This document shows, in pieces, positions 24,614 through 35,732 of a DNA stretch of 64,000 nucleotides. Under the pieces are notes generated by a model. The model saw only the letters and a program-made list of their open reading frames with translations, did not search any database and was not told the origin of the DNA. Position numbers and translations under genes: made by a program. Location: contig OY987300.1 of NCBI GenBank assembly GCA_963920635.1, positions 56,937,415 to 57,001,414 of the forward strand, read 5' to 3'. The DNA is from Pseudeuparius sepicola. Lineage: Eukaryota; Arthropoda; Insecta; Coleoptera; Anthribidae. Each line of letters starts with the position of its first letter. Position 1 is the first letter of the stretch.

Positions 24614-24776
24614 AGTGCATTTGAAAGATTTGCAAAGATAACAAATTTAGAAAAACCACTACTAATTACACGATTTTGAAAGTTATAGTTTTCATTTGTT
24701 GCGGCTATAACTTTTGTATGTCTGTCCATGAATATTTTAAAAATACCCTTATTTTTTGCAAATCTTTCAGATGCAC
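24614..24776. repeat. Inverted repeat with GTGCATTTGAAAGATTTGC arms
   Basis: Arms at 24614-24636 and 24755-24776, with one internal substitution. It is probably the core of another eroded fold-back element spanning about 24500-24930. Confidence 0.55.
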
Positions 24777-25681
24777 AAATGTATTCGTTTTTGCAACTAT
24801 ATCTGTAAATAAAATTCTATTAATACAGGCAACCGAATACACTTTTGATGGCGTTTTAATTCATTCAGTTTTTGGCAATCTAGGTGCAATTTAATAAAAA
24901 ATCTGATTTTTACAAGGGATGGCACATTCAGCCTATTCCATTTACGTGCCTTAATTTATTTTATAAAGTAAAGTTACAATAAGTAAACATGTCCATATTT
25001 ATACTTACTTGTTTTTTAAATGCTCTATTTTGTCTACAAACAACACTATAGTGACTAAATAGTTTTCTCCATGACACAATCCCAATTTTTGCAAACTGGA
25101 AATCCTTATATTCTATTCTCATATTATGCTTTAGACTTTAGAGGGCTCTTTTACCTACGAAACTTTCACTTCGGTCCCTTAAAAACGTGGCTTTCTCTTT
25201 TACCTTTCTTAAAAAACAAATGAGACTTTCTAGACCGTTTCTACGAATTTCATCCGCCCTTACTAAATAATACCTTTAAAAAACCAGCTTCCTTTATACC
25301 TGTAAAATATTTTATGCATTCAAGGTGTATACGAGGCTGTATAATATATAGAAAGAATGCTTGAGCAAATAACGAAATAAAAATTCTGGTATACCTTCAA
25401 GCAGATATAGTTTTTCAGATATTATTTTTTGTCACATTTTTAAGTATGTGAGAGAAATATTAATTCTAATTTTTTTATATCGTGAAATGAGGGGTAATTA
25501 TTCATTTACATTGTTTCTTTTCATCTTATCCCATTATTTATCCATTTTATAATTTAACTAATAACAGAAATTAACTTTTTTAAATTTATACCGTGTGTCT
25601 GTGGAGTAGAAAGATCCATATTTAGTCACATTTCTTATAGTATACCATTTAATTTTGAAAATATGAAGATATTTCTGAATA

Positions 25682-26036
25682 TTAAGGGGGGGGGGGTTGC
25701 CGACAGAGAAAGTTAAGTTAGATTTCGTATTTTTTTAAGTTGTATAGCATAAAATCTAATAACATTTTACCTGGCAAAAATATGGTACAAACATCTCTGT
25801 CTTCATTTTAATCATAAGATCTTACAAGCATTGTTTTGTTTTATAGGTTATGAAAACCTTGGGAAAAATAATAATTCCAGTGCATATGCTTCTAAGATCT
25901 TATGATTAAATTGAAGGCATAAATGTTTGTAGGTACTCAATTTTTGCCAGGTAAAATGTTATTAGATTTTATGCTATACAACTTAAAAAAAATACGAAAT
26001 CTAACCTCACTTTCTCTGTCGGCAACTCCCCCTTAA
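25682..26036. mobile_element. TTAA-flanked palindrome (0.35 kb)
   Basis: TTAA at 25682 and 26033 flanks an inverted repeat beginning with a G run then TTGCCGACAGAGAAAGT, mirrored at the right. The arms reach nearly to the centre (CATAAGATCTTA mirrored). A TTAA target is the hallmark of piggyBac-type elements, but the G-run terminus differs from the usual CCC start, so the class is uncertain. Confidence 0.75.
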
Positions 26037-26880
26037 AGCTCCTGCTCATTTGATTTCAGATTTATTTTTTTACCAAAAAATTTCCTATTCCTAGAACAAA
26101 GAACTTTTGTTTTAAATAATATTGAACCGTTTAAAATTGACAATAAAATGTATAAGAAGACAGGTTCGCTTCCTTGAAAATTGAAATTTGTAAGATTTTG
26201 TGAGATTTTCGCCTTGGTACACCTTTTTAACAAACTAACTTGATTTTGTCGACTCTGGCAAATAAATACGGGTCTACCATAATTGTAACAGTGTTATATC
26301 ATGAGGATAAATTACAACAGTCGCTAATTGTGGAAAAAAGACCGGTATATATTTATGCATGAGGGCTTCCAAAAGCAGCAGGTTCTATTCTATTGCAAGA
26401 GTTCTCTGCGATAAAAGAATTCCATGACATATCATAGAACCTTACCAAAAGAATATATTTTTCAAACTGAGGCTATATCCGTAACAAGCTAAATCGTAAA
26501 TTGGGGGGCAGCTCGTGAATGACAAGAGTCATTAAAACACATGGAAAATCGTACCAAAACGCATAGTTTGCAAAGAAATGAAGAACCCAGGATGACTCCT
26601 TGATTCAAACCTTATCATCATGAGAATATACGCGTCATAATGCCATCTGAAAAGGCACACTGACCAAAACCCATCTAAAAATCGATCAGTAGCTCCCGGT
26701 ATATATATTACTCTCTCGGCAAGGCCTACTATAAAGACAGGCCCTGGCGCACAAAAATCACGTGACCATCTTAGTCCGACGTTAGATGTTATTTGTCACA
26801 TAATTGAAAGCGGCAGCTTGGGTTTTGAGAAGTTTTCAATGTTTAAAGTGTTTTTAAACGTCTTTATTTATATTTTAGAA
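26037..26880. other. Intronic DNA, nothing recognised
   Basis: No gene, repeat structure or GC-rich island is evident. Confidence 0.4.
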
Positions 26881-27345
26881 ACAAGTTTGTGTCTAGTGCG
26901 CGTGTGTCCTGATGGCGGAGGGGAACCGCCCAGGTGTTATTATGGCCTCTGGCTGGAAGTCGTGCCGTCCAAGAGTATTGGTGCCGCTGCCGCTCGCACC
27001 GACGCGCTGTAAGGGGAATTCTCCCCCGAACCACAGAATAGGGAACCCGGAATGGACTATTATGGACATGGGACGGTATTGGACAGTGGAGCCTGAGACA
27101 CAGAGGGGTGAACTGCTTACGGGAGATCCGCGAGTTCAGACGGTCCGGGTGGCTGGAAGCCGTTCCCGTTGACCACGTTCGGGCTGGTGTATTTATTGTA
27201 TTCACCATTTACCTTGTGCGAAATAAATCAGTGTTGTAACGTACTCGCGGATTTTCGTTGTCGACCCACGCCCTGATACGGTTTCTATTCGGTCTTTCAC
27301 GCTGCCGATCAACTGCGACCTCGTCAATATTTACAGTATACCTAC
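26880..27345 (+). other. GC-rich block with a polyadenylation-like signal: possible LTR or regulatory island
   Basis: A CpG-containing segment ends in AATAAA (27222-27227) followed by GTGTTGTAAC and further GC-rich DNA. This resembles the R/U5 junction of an insect LTR retrotransposon. No paired LTR, tRNA primer site or target duplication was found, so a unique regulatory island is equally possible. The overlapping 86-114 residue open frames show no recognisable domain. Confidence 0.25.
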
Positions 27346-27880
27346 TGAGGTTAGTTTTCATTTTTATTTCTTAAAAAATAACCTAAATACCAAATATTGG
27401 GTCTGTTTATATTATATTTATACATATTACAAAAGCCAGGAAGAAAGTGTCGCCATAACAAACATTTGTTTTGCCTCGGGATGAAAATTTCCGCCAAAAA
27501 AGGATTCGTCAAATCCCAACTGAGATTTAATTTCTAAAAAACCCTTAATTATGTGTGGCTAACACATTTTCAAGAAAGTGAAATAATTAAAGTGGACAAA
27601 TGTGTTGTGGGAGGAAAATACCTATGAATATCACCTAAGCTAAAGGAAGGTGATGTCCCAACAATTTTTGAGAATGTGCCAAAATATTGTGAGTGCCATG
27701 CAGTGCCGGTTAACTCTCAGTCTAAAACAGCTGAGGCAGGTTAAAAATTTTGAAATTAGGGAAAGCTTGGATGCACAAAACTAATAATGTAATAGATGGA
27801 AGAAAACTTGCCAAATTGTTACCAAATTTGTTTTTTCTACTTACCTCCAAAAATGCCTTTCATTATATAGGACTAAGTTG
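27346..27880. other. AT-rich intronic DNA, nothing recognised
   Basis: No gene or repeat structure is evident. Confidence 0.4.
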
Positions 27881-28200
27881 GTCACGTGACTACGAGATTA
27901 TGCGTTAGCGCCGTGGCCTGTCTTTATCGTTGGCCTCGCTCTCTCGTTAAAAGACCCCCGAGTCCGCACCTGGCCGGGGACGCGCCGTTCTTACCTGAGC
28001 CTGCCGCGATCCTCGGCGGGCCAGCGGGACGCCGCCGGCCGCGCCAATCGCGGCGACCCTCCTCAAGATGGAGACGGGCCGGCGGCCATCCCGGCCGCGT
28101 CCCCAACGGATTTTTAACTGACAGTTGTGGGGTTCGCGGTCGCCGCGGCGGACGGGTTGCGCCCGCCTGTCACCGTGTCCAAGGTAAAACGTTATTATTA
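27880..28200. promoter_or_regulatory. CpG-island-like block: candidate PRE, enhancer or promoter
   Basis: The most CpG-dense stretch of the intron. It contains GCTCTCTCG (GAGA-factor-type), GGCCATCCC (PHO core) and several CCGGCCGCG strings, and is abruptly bounded by AT-rich DNA. CAAG|GTAAAA near 28183 could be a splice donor if the island were a promoter with a first exon. Long overlapping frames on both strands are a by-product of high GC and have no recognisable domain. Confidence 0.4.
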
Positions 28201-29402
28201 GTGGGGTCGGGTGTAGGTGTAGCTGCTGGCTTTCGTTTCGTTGTGGGGACGTATATTTGGGGAGTGCACGTGATGTCACGGCTTTGGTTCCATAGCAGTG
28301 ATGCAATTTTGTATTGAGATAGCTACGATACTGATCTCTTGAGATCTCAGTTGAGATCGGAAGAACGTATAGGTATATCAAAGAGATCGGACCTGGGTAT
28401 AGTTAAGGTACCGCATAAGCTTTCTGCGTGTGATTAACCTAGCCTAACTTTTCTGATCGTTATAATATTGTATCGACGAATTGCCTGAAAAACTTTGAGA
28501 AGTGCGGGGTTATAAAAGAATCCAACTGGATTCTAGAACTTAAGAGGCAGGAGTAGACCTTAAAACAAACGATGGGGGATGGTGGGGAATTGATCTCTCA
28601 TGAAAGAATAGTACCTACTGATCTGGGTCATAAATCTCAGAGATATCACCACAAAAGAATATCTTTAATGATACAGCAAATTGATTGACAAATATGATTT
28701 TGTTCCGCATGTTAACGATAGTCTAAATGGGTTTCATAGTGATTTCATTTCTTAATATATCTGTAGAGTTTGCTTCGTGTATGCCATTTGCCGTTTCGTC
28801 TTTTCTACTCGAGGGTATGACATTATGGTGCAACAAAGCCAGAACCATATCAAGTAGGTTCGTCGATTATAATCTATGCTTTTTAAAACAAGCTTTCCTC
28901 TCTCCAGGAACTCTTTCGCCGCAGATAAAGTAATAAAAAAATAATACATTTTTGTTTACTGGTTTCAATACTACATACAGCATATCAAAGATGAAAATTA
29001 CGCTTTCTTTGGTGGTCTTAAAATGTAGAGCAAAGCCCAATTTATTTCTTTTTGTATTGGTTGCATCATTCCGATATTGTTTCCCATTGTTTTGTTTGTA
29101 TTGTATCGATCATCGATCCGTCGTCCCTAGCAACCACAGCCCATATGGTCAACTTTTCGTAACGAAAATTTACACTGTGGGCCAAATTAAATTGGAATCC
29201 TTTTAAATGCGTAATAACTTTTTTAATTTGAAAGATTTTTTTTATCATTTTTGGATATGTTATGGCCTCAGTTATTTATGAATGAAAAAAAAACTATGCA
29301 AAGCGGGTCAATTTGAATGAAATAAAAATGTAAAAATGGGCAATAATCCGTCCGCCACTGAAATAGACTTATTTAAACTGAGTTAAACTTCAATTAATAA
29401 AA
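28201..29402. other. Intronic DNA, nothing recognised
   Basis: Short open frames have no recognisable domain. TCCGCCACTG near 29350 resembles a hAT right terminus, but no left partner was found. Confidence 0.4.
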
Positions 29403-29755
29403 CAATTTCTAATACTAAAAAGCACACAGTTAAAATTTTACTTTTTATCAAGTAGCTAGCCATAATAATTATTATTGTTCCAACGATCCATTTGTTTCTC
29501 TCAAAATGTTTAAAAAAATATGAAACTGTAGCTACTAACTTTCCAGTTTTGGTTAGGAAACATTTTAATTAGTTTCTTAGCCCTAATTTCATAGACTCAT
29601 TTCAAGATTTTATTAAAACTTATCTTCGTTTGTAAGGACAACCATATTTTACAAACGTCGGTGTCATGCAAGCTAAGATACAATAATTGTTTCATGGCTA
29701 CTTGATAAAAAAGTAAAATTTTAACTCTGTGCTTTTTATTAGATATTAGAATAAA
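29403..29755. mobile_element. Fold-back element with ~75-bp arms (0.35 kb)
   Basis: The left arm contains AAAAAGCACACAGTTAAAAT and TATCAAGTAGCTAGCCAT. The right arm carries their inverse (ATGGCTACTTGATA, ACTCTGTGCTTTTT). No TACAGGG ends, so it is a distinct family. Confidence 0.75.
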
Positions 29756-30117
29756 CCCCATGAGTCATAAAAATAACTTCAGTGTCGAGGTGCATATTGT
29801 ATTTTTTTGAAATCGGAAAAAGCTGTTTTATTAGGCGAAAAAATAATCATAAAGGATCACCTGTCCATGAACCGACTACGCGCGGCGTTGCTTGATTTTG
29901 ACAATTACTCTACCTAGGTCAAGTATGACGAGACACGGCACTTTCTGACAGAAAATCCAAACTGCTGCCTGTTGTCATTTACACACTGTGTATGACGGGT
30001 GCAGGAATTCAGTAGGTAGGCAATTTTTTTTTATAGATGTGACATGTAACATAAGACAAAAAAAAAACAGTTTTCAGCTATATAGTCTTATACCTATATC
30101 ATAGTAGGTACATGTGA

Positions 30118-30649
30118 GTTAGCACCAGGGACTCTTTAAAATAAGGGGACCCAGCATTTAACAGTCTATCACATATAGGAAAAGTGAAGCCTTGAGGGGA
30201 AGTTTGTTTTCTGTTGACTCCAAGGAGACCACAAGGGGGCTGATACAAGGTTATGTTATATGTCAGTGTCCAACTGCCATCAGGTTTTATGTGATAGATA
30301 GTGCCATAGATTCTAAAGGAGGCAAAAAATTTCCCATCATAATTCACAATTTTTAAGTTTTCTAACTTTCAGATACTCAGATGTGACAATTAAAGAATTT
30401 CAACTATACAATAAATTTGTTTCATTTGACAGTTGCCATATTCTGTAACATTGTCAAGTCTAATTTTTACAAATCAAGGAAACCATTATTAATTTTTACT
30501 AACAATCAAAGTACCTGTTATATTAATAGATTCTCCAATAAAATGGCATACTTGGCATCACTGATACTATTAGAATGAGGAAAGAATAGGCCTCAGTTTG
30601 GAAAGTATAATGCTGGGTCCCCTTATTTTAAAGAGTCCCTGGTTAGCAC
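30118..30649. mobile_element. hAT-type MITE with perfect 8-bp target duplication
   Basis: The element body 30126-30641 starts CAGGGACTCTTTAAAATAAG and ends with the inverse. It is flanked on both sides by GTTAGCAC (30118-30125 and 30642-30649). The 8-bp duplication and CAGGG start place it in the hAT superfamily. It has no coding content. Confidence 0.92.
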
Positions 30650-30764
30650 ATTTTGGTTATTAAAACACGATAGGCGACAGTTGACTTTTGAAGCTACACT
30701 AATCATTCAATTATCGTGTAGTACATTTGAAAATGGTTCTTTGTTCGATCTGTTCATTATGCAT

Positions 30765-31610
30765 AGAGCGAGAAGACGCGCAAATTTCCCCCAACTTAAT
30801 GAGTTTGATGGGGGCGAATAATAGGCCTCGTAGAAGCCGGTTTATCATTTATGTATGGTTCCAAGAGGGCTGAACACGAAGAGCAAGAGGTACAGGACGC
30901 CGTCCAAGAACAGCAGACCGCGAAGATCGCCGTCTTGGAATTTTAGCTTTAAGGGACTACTTCACTTCCGCGCAAGGGCGATTGCGAATCAATTGTTTAT
31001 CGCCGCATAAGAAGGTTTTAGATGTTTTCATATCTTCCGCATCTGTGTTACCCCTCAGTCCATCGACTTAACCGACTATAGTAGAACTGCTATAGTAGAA
31101 CCAGGAATAGAATGCAGTAGTCTTGAGCCATAATCCAGATTATGTGTTGGTAAGCATGATGGTCAGGCAAGGGTAAGAAGGCAACTTGGTGAAATGGGTA
31201 ATCAACAATTTTTTGTGAAAAGGCATGTGCACCGCACCGTGGAATTTATGGTGTGGGAGGCTATTATTGCTGATGGTAGTAGATCACCTTTAGTCTTCAT
31301 CGGAGGCAACGTTAGATTCAGGACTTGGTGGAAACGCATATTCTACCCTATACCCCAGGACCCTTCCATGTTTCGACATGTATATAGCCACAATATGTAC
31401 TAGCCACCACGTGTATATAGCCATGGTTACGTTGGTCTACTTTAAACAAAATTTGTTAGTTTGGCCAATCAAGATCTCCCGATCTTTTACCCATGTGATG
31501 TCTGGGAAATTATGGGTAGACGACAAAATTTACCCCATCCCCACAGAATCGATCACCTCATTAGTATGCCCAGCATTGATGCTTGACCCACTATTAATTT
31601 TTGTCAGCTG
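30765..31610 (+). pseudogene. Tc1-like transposase pseudogene
   Basis: Plus-strand fragments appear in family order. N-terminal helix-turn-helix text E-F-D-(R)-G-R-I-I-G-L-V-E-A-G, then G-R-R-P-R-T-A-D-R-E-D-R-R-L and L-A-L-R-D-Y-F-T-S-A (about 30880-30990). Then H-D-G-Q-A-R-V-R-R-Q-L-G-E and F-F-V-K-R-H-V-H-R-T-V with M-V-W-E-A-I and G-S-R-S-P-L-V-F-I (31150-31310), the Tc1 DDE core. Finally V-W-E-I-M-G-R-R-Q with a proline/histidine-rich tail near 31500-31600. Multiple frameshifts and stops break it; catalytic completeness cannot be claimed. It retains nearly full family length (about 850 bp), so the copy decayed in place. Terminal inverted repeats were not identified. Confidence 0.8.
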
Positions 31611-32150
31611 ATAATAATTGTTCGATTACTCTCTTTATACACTTTAGAGCTTTATACACTTTAGAGCTTCTAAATTGAGTAAATTCTTGGCTTATATTTT
31701 ATAATATTATAGTTTATTTTATTTCAATAAATTACTACGTAGATATTCGTATAAAAATATTTTTGCGGAAGTGCTTTGAATTCATATTTCTGTTGGTAAG
31801 TAAGTTTTTTATTTAAAAAATGGAAAATTTGAATCTCCTAGATAAAACACAACCGATGAGCAAACACAAAAAAATATTCAATTTATAGCCAAATAATTAT
31901 ACTTATATGAAACTAAAGTTTAATTTAAAATGTTGGAAGATATTTGAAAATTTACTGAAGTTTTCAATATTTGATAAGAATTTCAGTAAAGAATTTCAGT
32001 AAATTCAGTAAAAAAGGTTCGGCTAAAAATTTTATTTAATATTCCTTTTGTCAAAATAAACATTTTTTTATTGCATGGGTCCTCTGTCTTTGTTAAGAGA
32101 TACACAAATTCAAGATAAATAAATTTATTACGAAATGTGAAAACTCATTA
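31611..32150. other. AT-rich DNA with a short AATTTCAGTAAA tandem patch
   Basis: ATTTCAGTAAAG/ATTCAGTAAA words repeat around 31975-32010. Nothing else is recognised. Confidence 0.4.
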
Positions 32151-33271
32151 TACAGGGTGAGTTTTTTCGATGCCCACTAGGGGGATCTCGGAAAATAGCA
32201 GAGCTAGAACAAAGGTTAAATGCAGAATTGCAGTTTTGAATGCTCAATCTGATGCCCCTTTTGGATTTTTAAAAAAGTTCATGGCTCACTAGATATTTTG
32301 AAAAGAGTGATTTTTTGCTATTTCATCAGATCTCTGTAGCTCCGTTATTTCTGATTATACAGAAAACTGTAGAGACAAAAATTGTAGATAATTTTGGGCT
32401 TAATAAGGTAATCTGATCCACCATTATTATTTATGCAAATATTGCATCTTTTTAAAACTGAATTTGTCGCCTTTCTTAGAGAGCGCCTGTCAATACTGGT
32501 AATTGCTTCTAAAAAAGATGCTCTTAATTCAACAATAATTGTCTCTTGTCTCATACTTTATGTTGTACTGTTCCCCACAAAAAGAAATCCAAAACAGACA
32601 AATCGGGGGATCGGGGCTGCCAGGAAATTTGTCTATTTCTCCCTATCCAACTATTTGGATAGAGCTGATCTAGGTAATTTCTTACGGGCAGATAATTATG
32701 TGGTGGAGCTCCATCATGATAATTTTTGTTTAATTTTGTTACCAGCTAAAAATAAAATATTTGAAAGTTTGAAGTATGTCATATTATAAAATATAACGTA
32801 ATAATTATGAAAATATTCCATGGCTGACTATGTGAAAATTAAAAAAAAAGGAAATTAGCCATAGAGCTATTTTATTTTTTTATAATACCGAGTATTATAT
32901 TTTTGGGAAGCTCAAAAAATGGTCGATTTGATAAGACCACAGCCAACTATGATTTATATTTAAACAAACAAAAGTTTATATCTCATAAATCACAAGCAAC
33001 ATAAAAAAATGATTAGATTGTCTAATTATCTACAATTTTTGTCTCTACAGTTTTTCTGTATAATCAGAAATAACGGAGCTACAGAGATCTGATGAAATAG
33101 CAAAAATCACTCTTTTCAAAATATCTAGTGAGCCATGAACTTTTTTGAAAATCCAAAAGGGGAATTAGATAGAGCATTCAAAACTGCGATTCTTTCCCCA
33201 TTTAACCTTTGTTCTAGCTCTGCTAGTTTCCGAGATACCCATAGTGGACATCGAAAAAAACTCACCCTGTA
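32151..33271. mobile_element. TACAGGGTGAG palindrome carrying a transposase fragment (1.12 kb)
   Basis: The left end TACAGGGTGAGTTTTTTCGA is mirrored at the right end. GGATCTCGGAAA, AGCAGAGCTAGAACAAAGG and CAGAAATAACGGAGC-type blocks are mirrored. Unlike its relatives, the loop contains part of a DDE transposase on the minus strand (32345-32631), which may show how the palindromic family arose from a coding transposon. Confidence 0.88.
32345..32631 (-). pseudogene. Tc1/mariner-like (DDE) transposase C-terminal fragment
   Basis: Read on the minus strand from 32631: W-Q-P-R-S-P-D-L-S-V-L-D-F-F-L-W-G then T-V-Q-H-K-V, followed by an in-frame TGA at 32551-32553. After a one-base shift, the text continues E-T-I-I-V-E-L-R, then L-K-R-C-N-I-C-I-N-N-N-G-G. 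SPDL...LDFFLWG followed by an NGG tail is the conserved C-terminal end of mariner/Tc3-like DDE transposases of insects; the D of SPDL would be the third catalytic residue. Only about 90 residues remain, with one frameshift, lodged in the loop of a TACAGGG palindrome. Confidence 0.78.
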
Positions 33272-33396
33272 TATTCCATTCTTTCTGTATGTAGGTACGT
33301 TAAGCTGAATTTTTAGATTGCACGTAATAATATACCTTCTACTGTAATGTCCAGTCTATATGCTATTTATATTTAACTGCTTCTTAATCTATACAA

Positions 33397-33615
33397 TACT
33401 TTCACCGTTTTGGTAGACATAGGGGAATAGGCCGCGCGTCGCCGTGAGTCCAGCTAGGTTTGTCAGTCGTTGGCGGGGGGAGTACACAGTAGTCCCGCAC
33501 CGCTTGTCAGTCGAGTTTTGCGAGCAAAAAACACGCTCCGCCCCCCGCCAACGACTGACGAACCTAGCCGAATACACGGCGGCTCCGCCCTCTGTATACT
33601 AAAACGGTGAAAGTA
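33397..33615. mobile_element. GC-rich palindromic MITE with TACTTTCACCGTTTT ends
   Basis: Terminal inverted repeats of 19 bp (18 matching) enclose a second pair of long complementary arms (CTAGGTTTGTCAGTCGTTGG and its inverse). It is much more GC-rich than its flanks. No coding content. Confidence 0.8.
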
Positions 33616-34079
33616 CGGTATAGCACCCCACCTTAAATATTTACGTAACGTAAATTATTATCCATCCGTAAAGGTTAGATTTACATATTATCTTATATTT
33701 GATGTATCTTCCAATTAGCTGCTAATGATGGCTAGGAAAATCTTCATGTAATAAATTATTTTTAACTAGATTATTTTATACAATTACCAAACTTTAACAG
33801 GTGCCGATATTGGGAAATATAACAGTACATAGGATTACAGGTTTCTGCTTTAAAGAAAAACCTCCCTAAAACTGATTTGTCTGTTTTTTTTTTCTGCACT
33901 ATTCCAACTGACATTGAATAGTTAATGCAGGTATTGAAAATGAATCATAATGTTCTGATTGCGGATCAACAGTTACTATAATTAGGTAGTCATGGTAGGT
34001 ATTTTGTTAGAATGGAGATGAAGGTTTGCTGACGTCATAATTGCTTGAAAAATATATTTATTCAAAAGAAAACAGCGAA

Positions 34080-34640
34080 AATGATCTTCGCGCCGAGTGT
34101 GCTATCCGGTGAGCTTGTAAGAAAAAAAAAGTGGCATACGAGTCACGAGTCCATATTGCTTCTCGAGTTGCTACGCCGCTCCGTAGCGTTGGATCTCTCG
34201 TATTTAAAGGCTGATTGTTTGGCGCGAACCCGACCGCCGCCGCCTCCTGCGGACCTTATTTTTGTTCTTGTACTTGAGGATTTAAATTATACCCTTATAA
34301 CCGCATGTCAAAGATTAAGTGGGTGTTCCGTAACACGTATGAAAATAATAATTAGGCAGATGGGATCGCTTTAAACGGTCCTCGCGGTCGTTTTGTTTGG
34401 CGAAACAAATCGATATAGAATTCTTGTTAATTGTTATCGCATTGTGTGGTCTCAAACACGACCCGGCCGCGCCGCGCGGCAGAAAAAATAATAAAACGAA
34501 AGATGGTTTATGTTGGGTTTCCAGAGACTTATCTCCGCAGAGAGAGGAGAGGTTATCTCGGCCGGTAGATCGATTATAAAAGGGCTTTTATTAAAACGGG
34601 ATAACGATTAACCCGCTCTCGTTTTCGCAATAAATATCAC
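34080..34640. promoter_or_regulatory. Large GC-rich non-coding island 2.5 kb upstream of the Ubx homeobox exon
   Basis: A unique block with GAGAGAGGAGAGG (tandem GAGA-factor sites, about 34540), several CGCG/GCCGCC strings, and AT-rich homeodomain and AbdB-like words (TTTATTAAAA, TTGTTAATTG, AATAATAATTAGG). The combination of GAGA and Hox-type sites in a Ubx intron suggests an enhancer or PRE. Short open frames on the plus strand show no known domain. Confidence 0.4.
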
Positions 34641-35630
34641 TCCAGCGACAACGGACTTTTCAGAAAATGCAATTACTGTAATCACCCAGAAATACTTGCC
34701 TCTGCACGACCAGTAAAAAGAACGAGTTGGGGGTGATTATTGGTTTGGAGAGCGACAATAGTTATTTTTTGTTCAAATTAAATAGTAAAGGTCTGAATTT
34801 AGATAATGTGTTTAAATAAAATATAAGGGCTTGCTTGAATTTTGACGTCACATAATTCGAATTCAAATCCCAATTGCCTGTAAAGTGCTTCGACATTTTG
34901 AAATATGTTTGCGCATTCCGGCTTTTTATCCAAAATAATTTATCGCTAAGCTGAAACTGGGGACGTAAATCATTCTCTCCGAAATTTGCATAAAAATAGT
35001 TGTGTCTGAATTACGTTTTAAACAAAACATTAATTGGGTTTATATAACTAATAGCTAATTAATGGAAATTGCTCTTGAATTATATAGGAAAAAAACATAA
35101 TCCAGGACATCCAATCGTGACTTAAAATTTTCCACGAAATTGCTCATAATATGTAACGGCGTTTTCGATTTTGGTGTTATCGAGCTTCACCTTTAAATTA
35201 TACGTAATTATATCCGTATCTGTATATATTGATCTCGAAAATTATTGAAGAAAAAACCCGTCAGCAAGGTCTTGAAACTGTATATTTATTAGATACCAGA
35301 TTCTAAATGCATAACCATTAGGTATAGATAACCCTTGTGAGAGTAGTATAGTTGTATCGATTTTGATATAACGCTGAGTATGTACACTGTAGAAATGTTT
35401 GGCTGTATATTTAAGAATTTCCAAATCGTCATATGCATAATAATTATTATATCGTTCAAATGTCATAATTTGAAAGTGGTAGAGCTTCGTAAACAGAATA
35501 ATGAGACGGGCATCCTGTCCAACAATGTAAATTTGGACTACTATATATAACTGAAAATAAGATGATCTGCTCCATTAAGAAAATCATCTCTAGAATATTT
35601 TCTAAAATTTATTTGTGGCGTAAACAGATC
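34641..35630. other. AT-rich intronic DNA, nothing recognised
   Basis: TTAATTAATGG-type homeodomain cores occur near 35050. No other structure is seen. Confidence 0.4.
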
Positions 35631-35732
35631 CATTGAATTTTAATTGGGTTTTTCGCCACCAAACTGGTTATAAGACAACTTTTTCAAGTTGCCTGGAAAA
35701 TTAATAAATTCTTAACAGTAAATGAACTTAAC

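Noticed and set aside
27886..28381. Open frames of 143 and 144 residues on opposite strands
   Set aside because: They arise from the high GC of the CpG island, overlap each other and show no recognisable domain.
29340..29356. TCCGCCACTG as a hAT right end
   Set aside because: No matching left terminus or target duplication was found upstream.
32433..32789. 118-residue plus-strand frame
   Set aside because: It is opposite the minus-strand transposase fragment, which carries the recognisable motifs.
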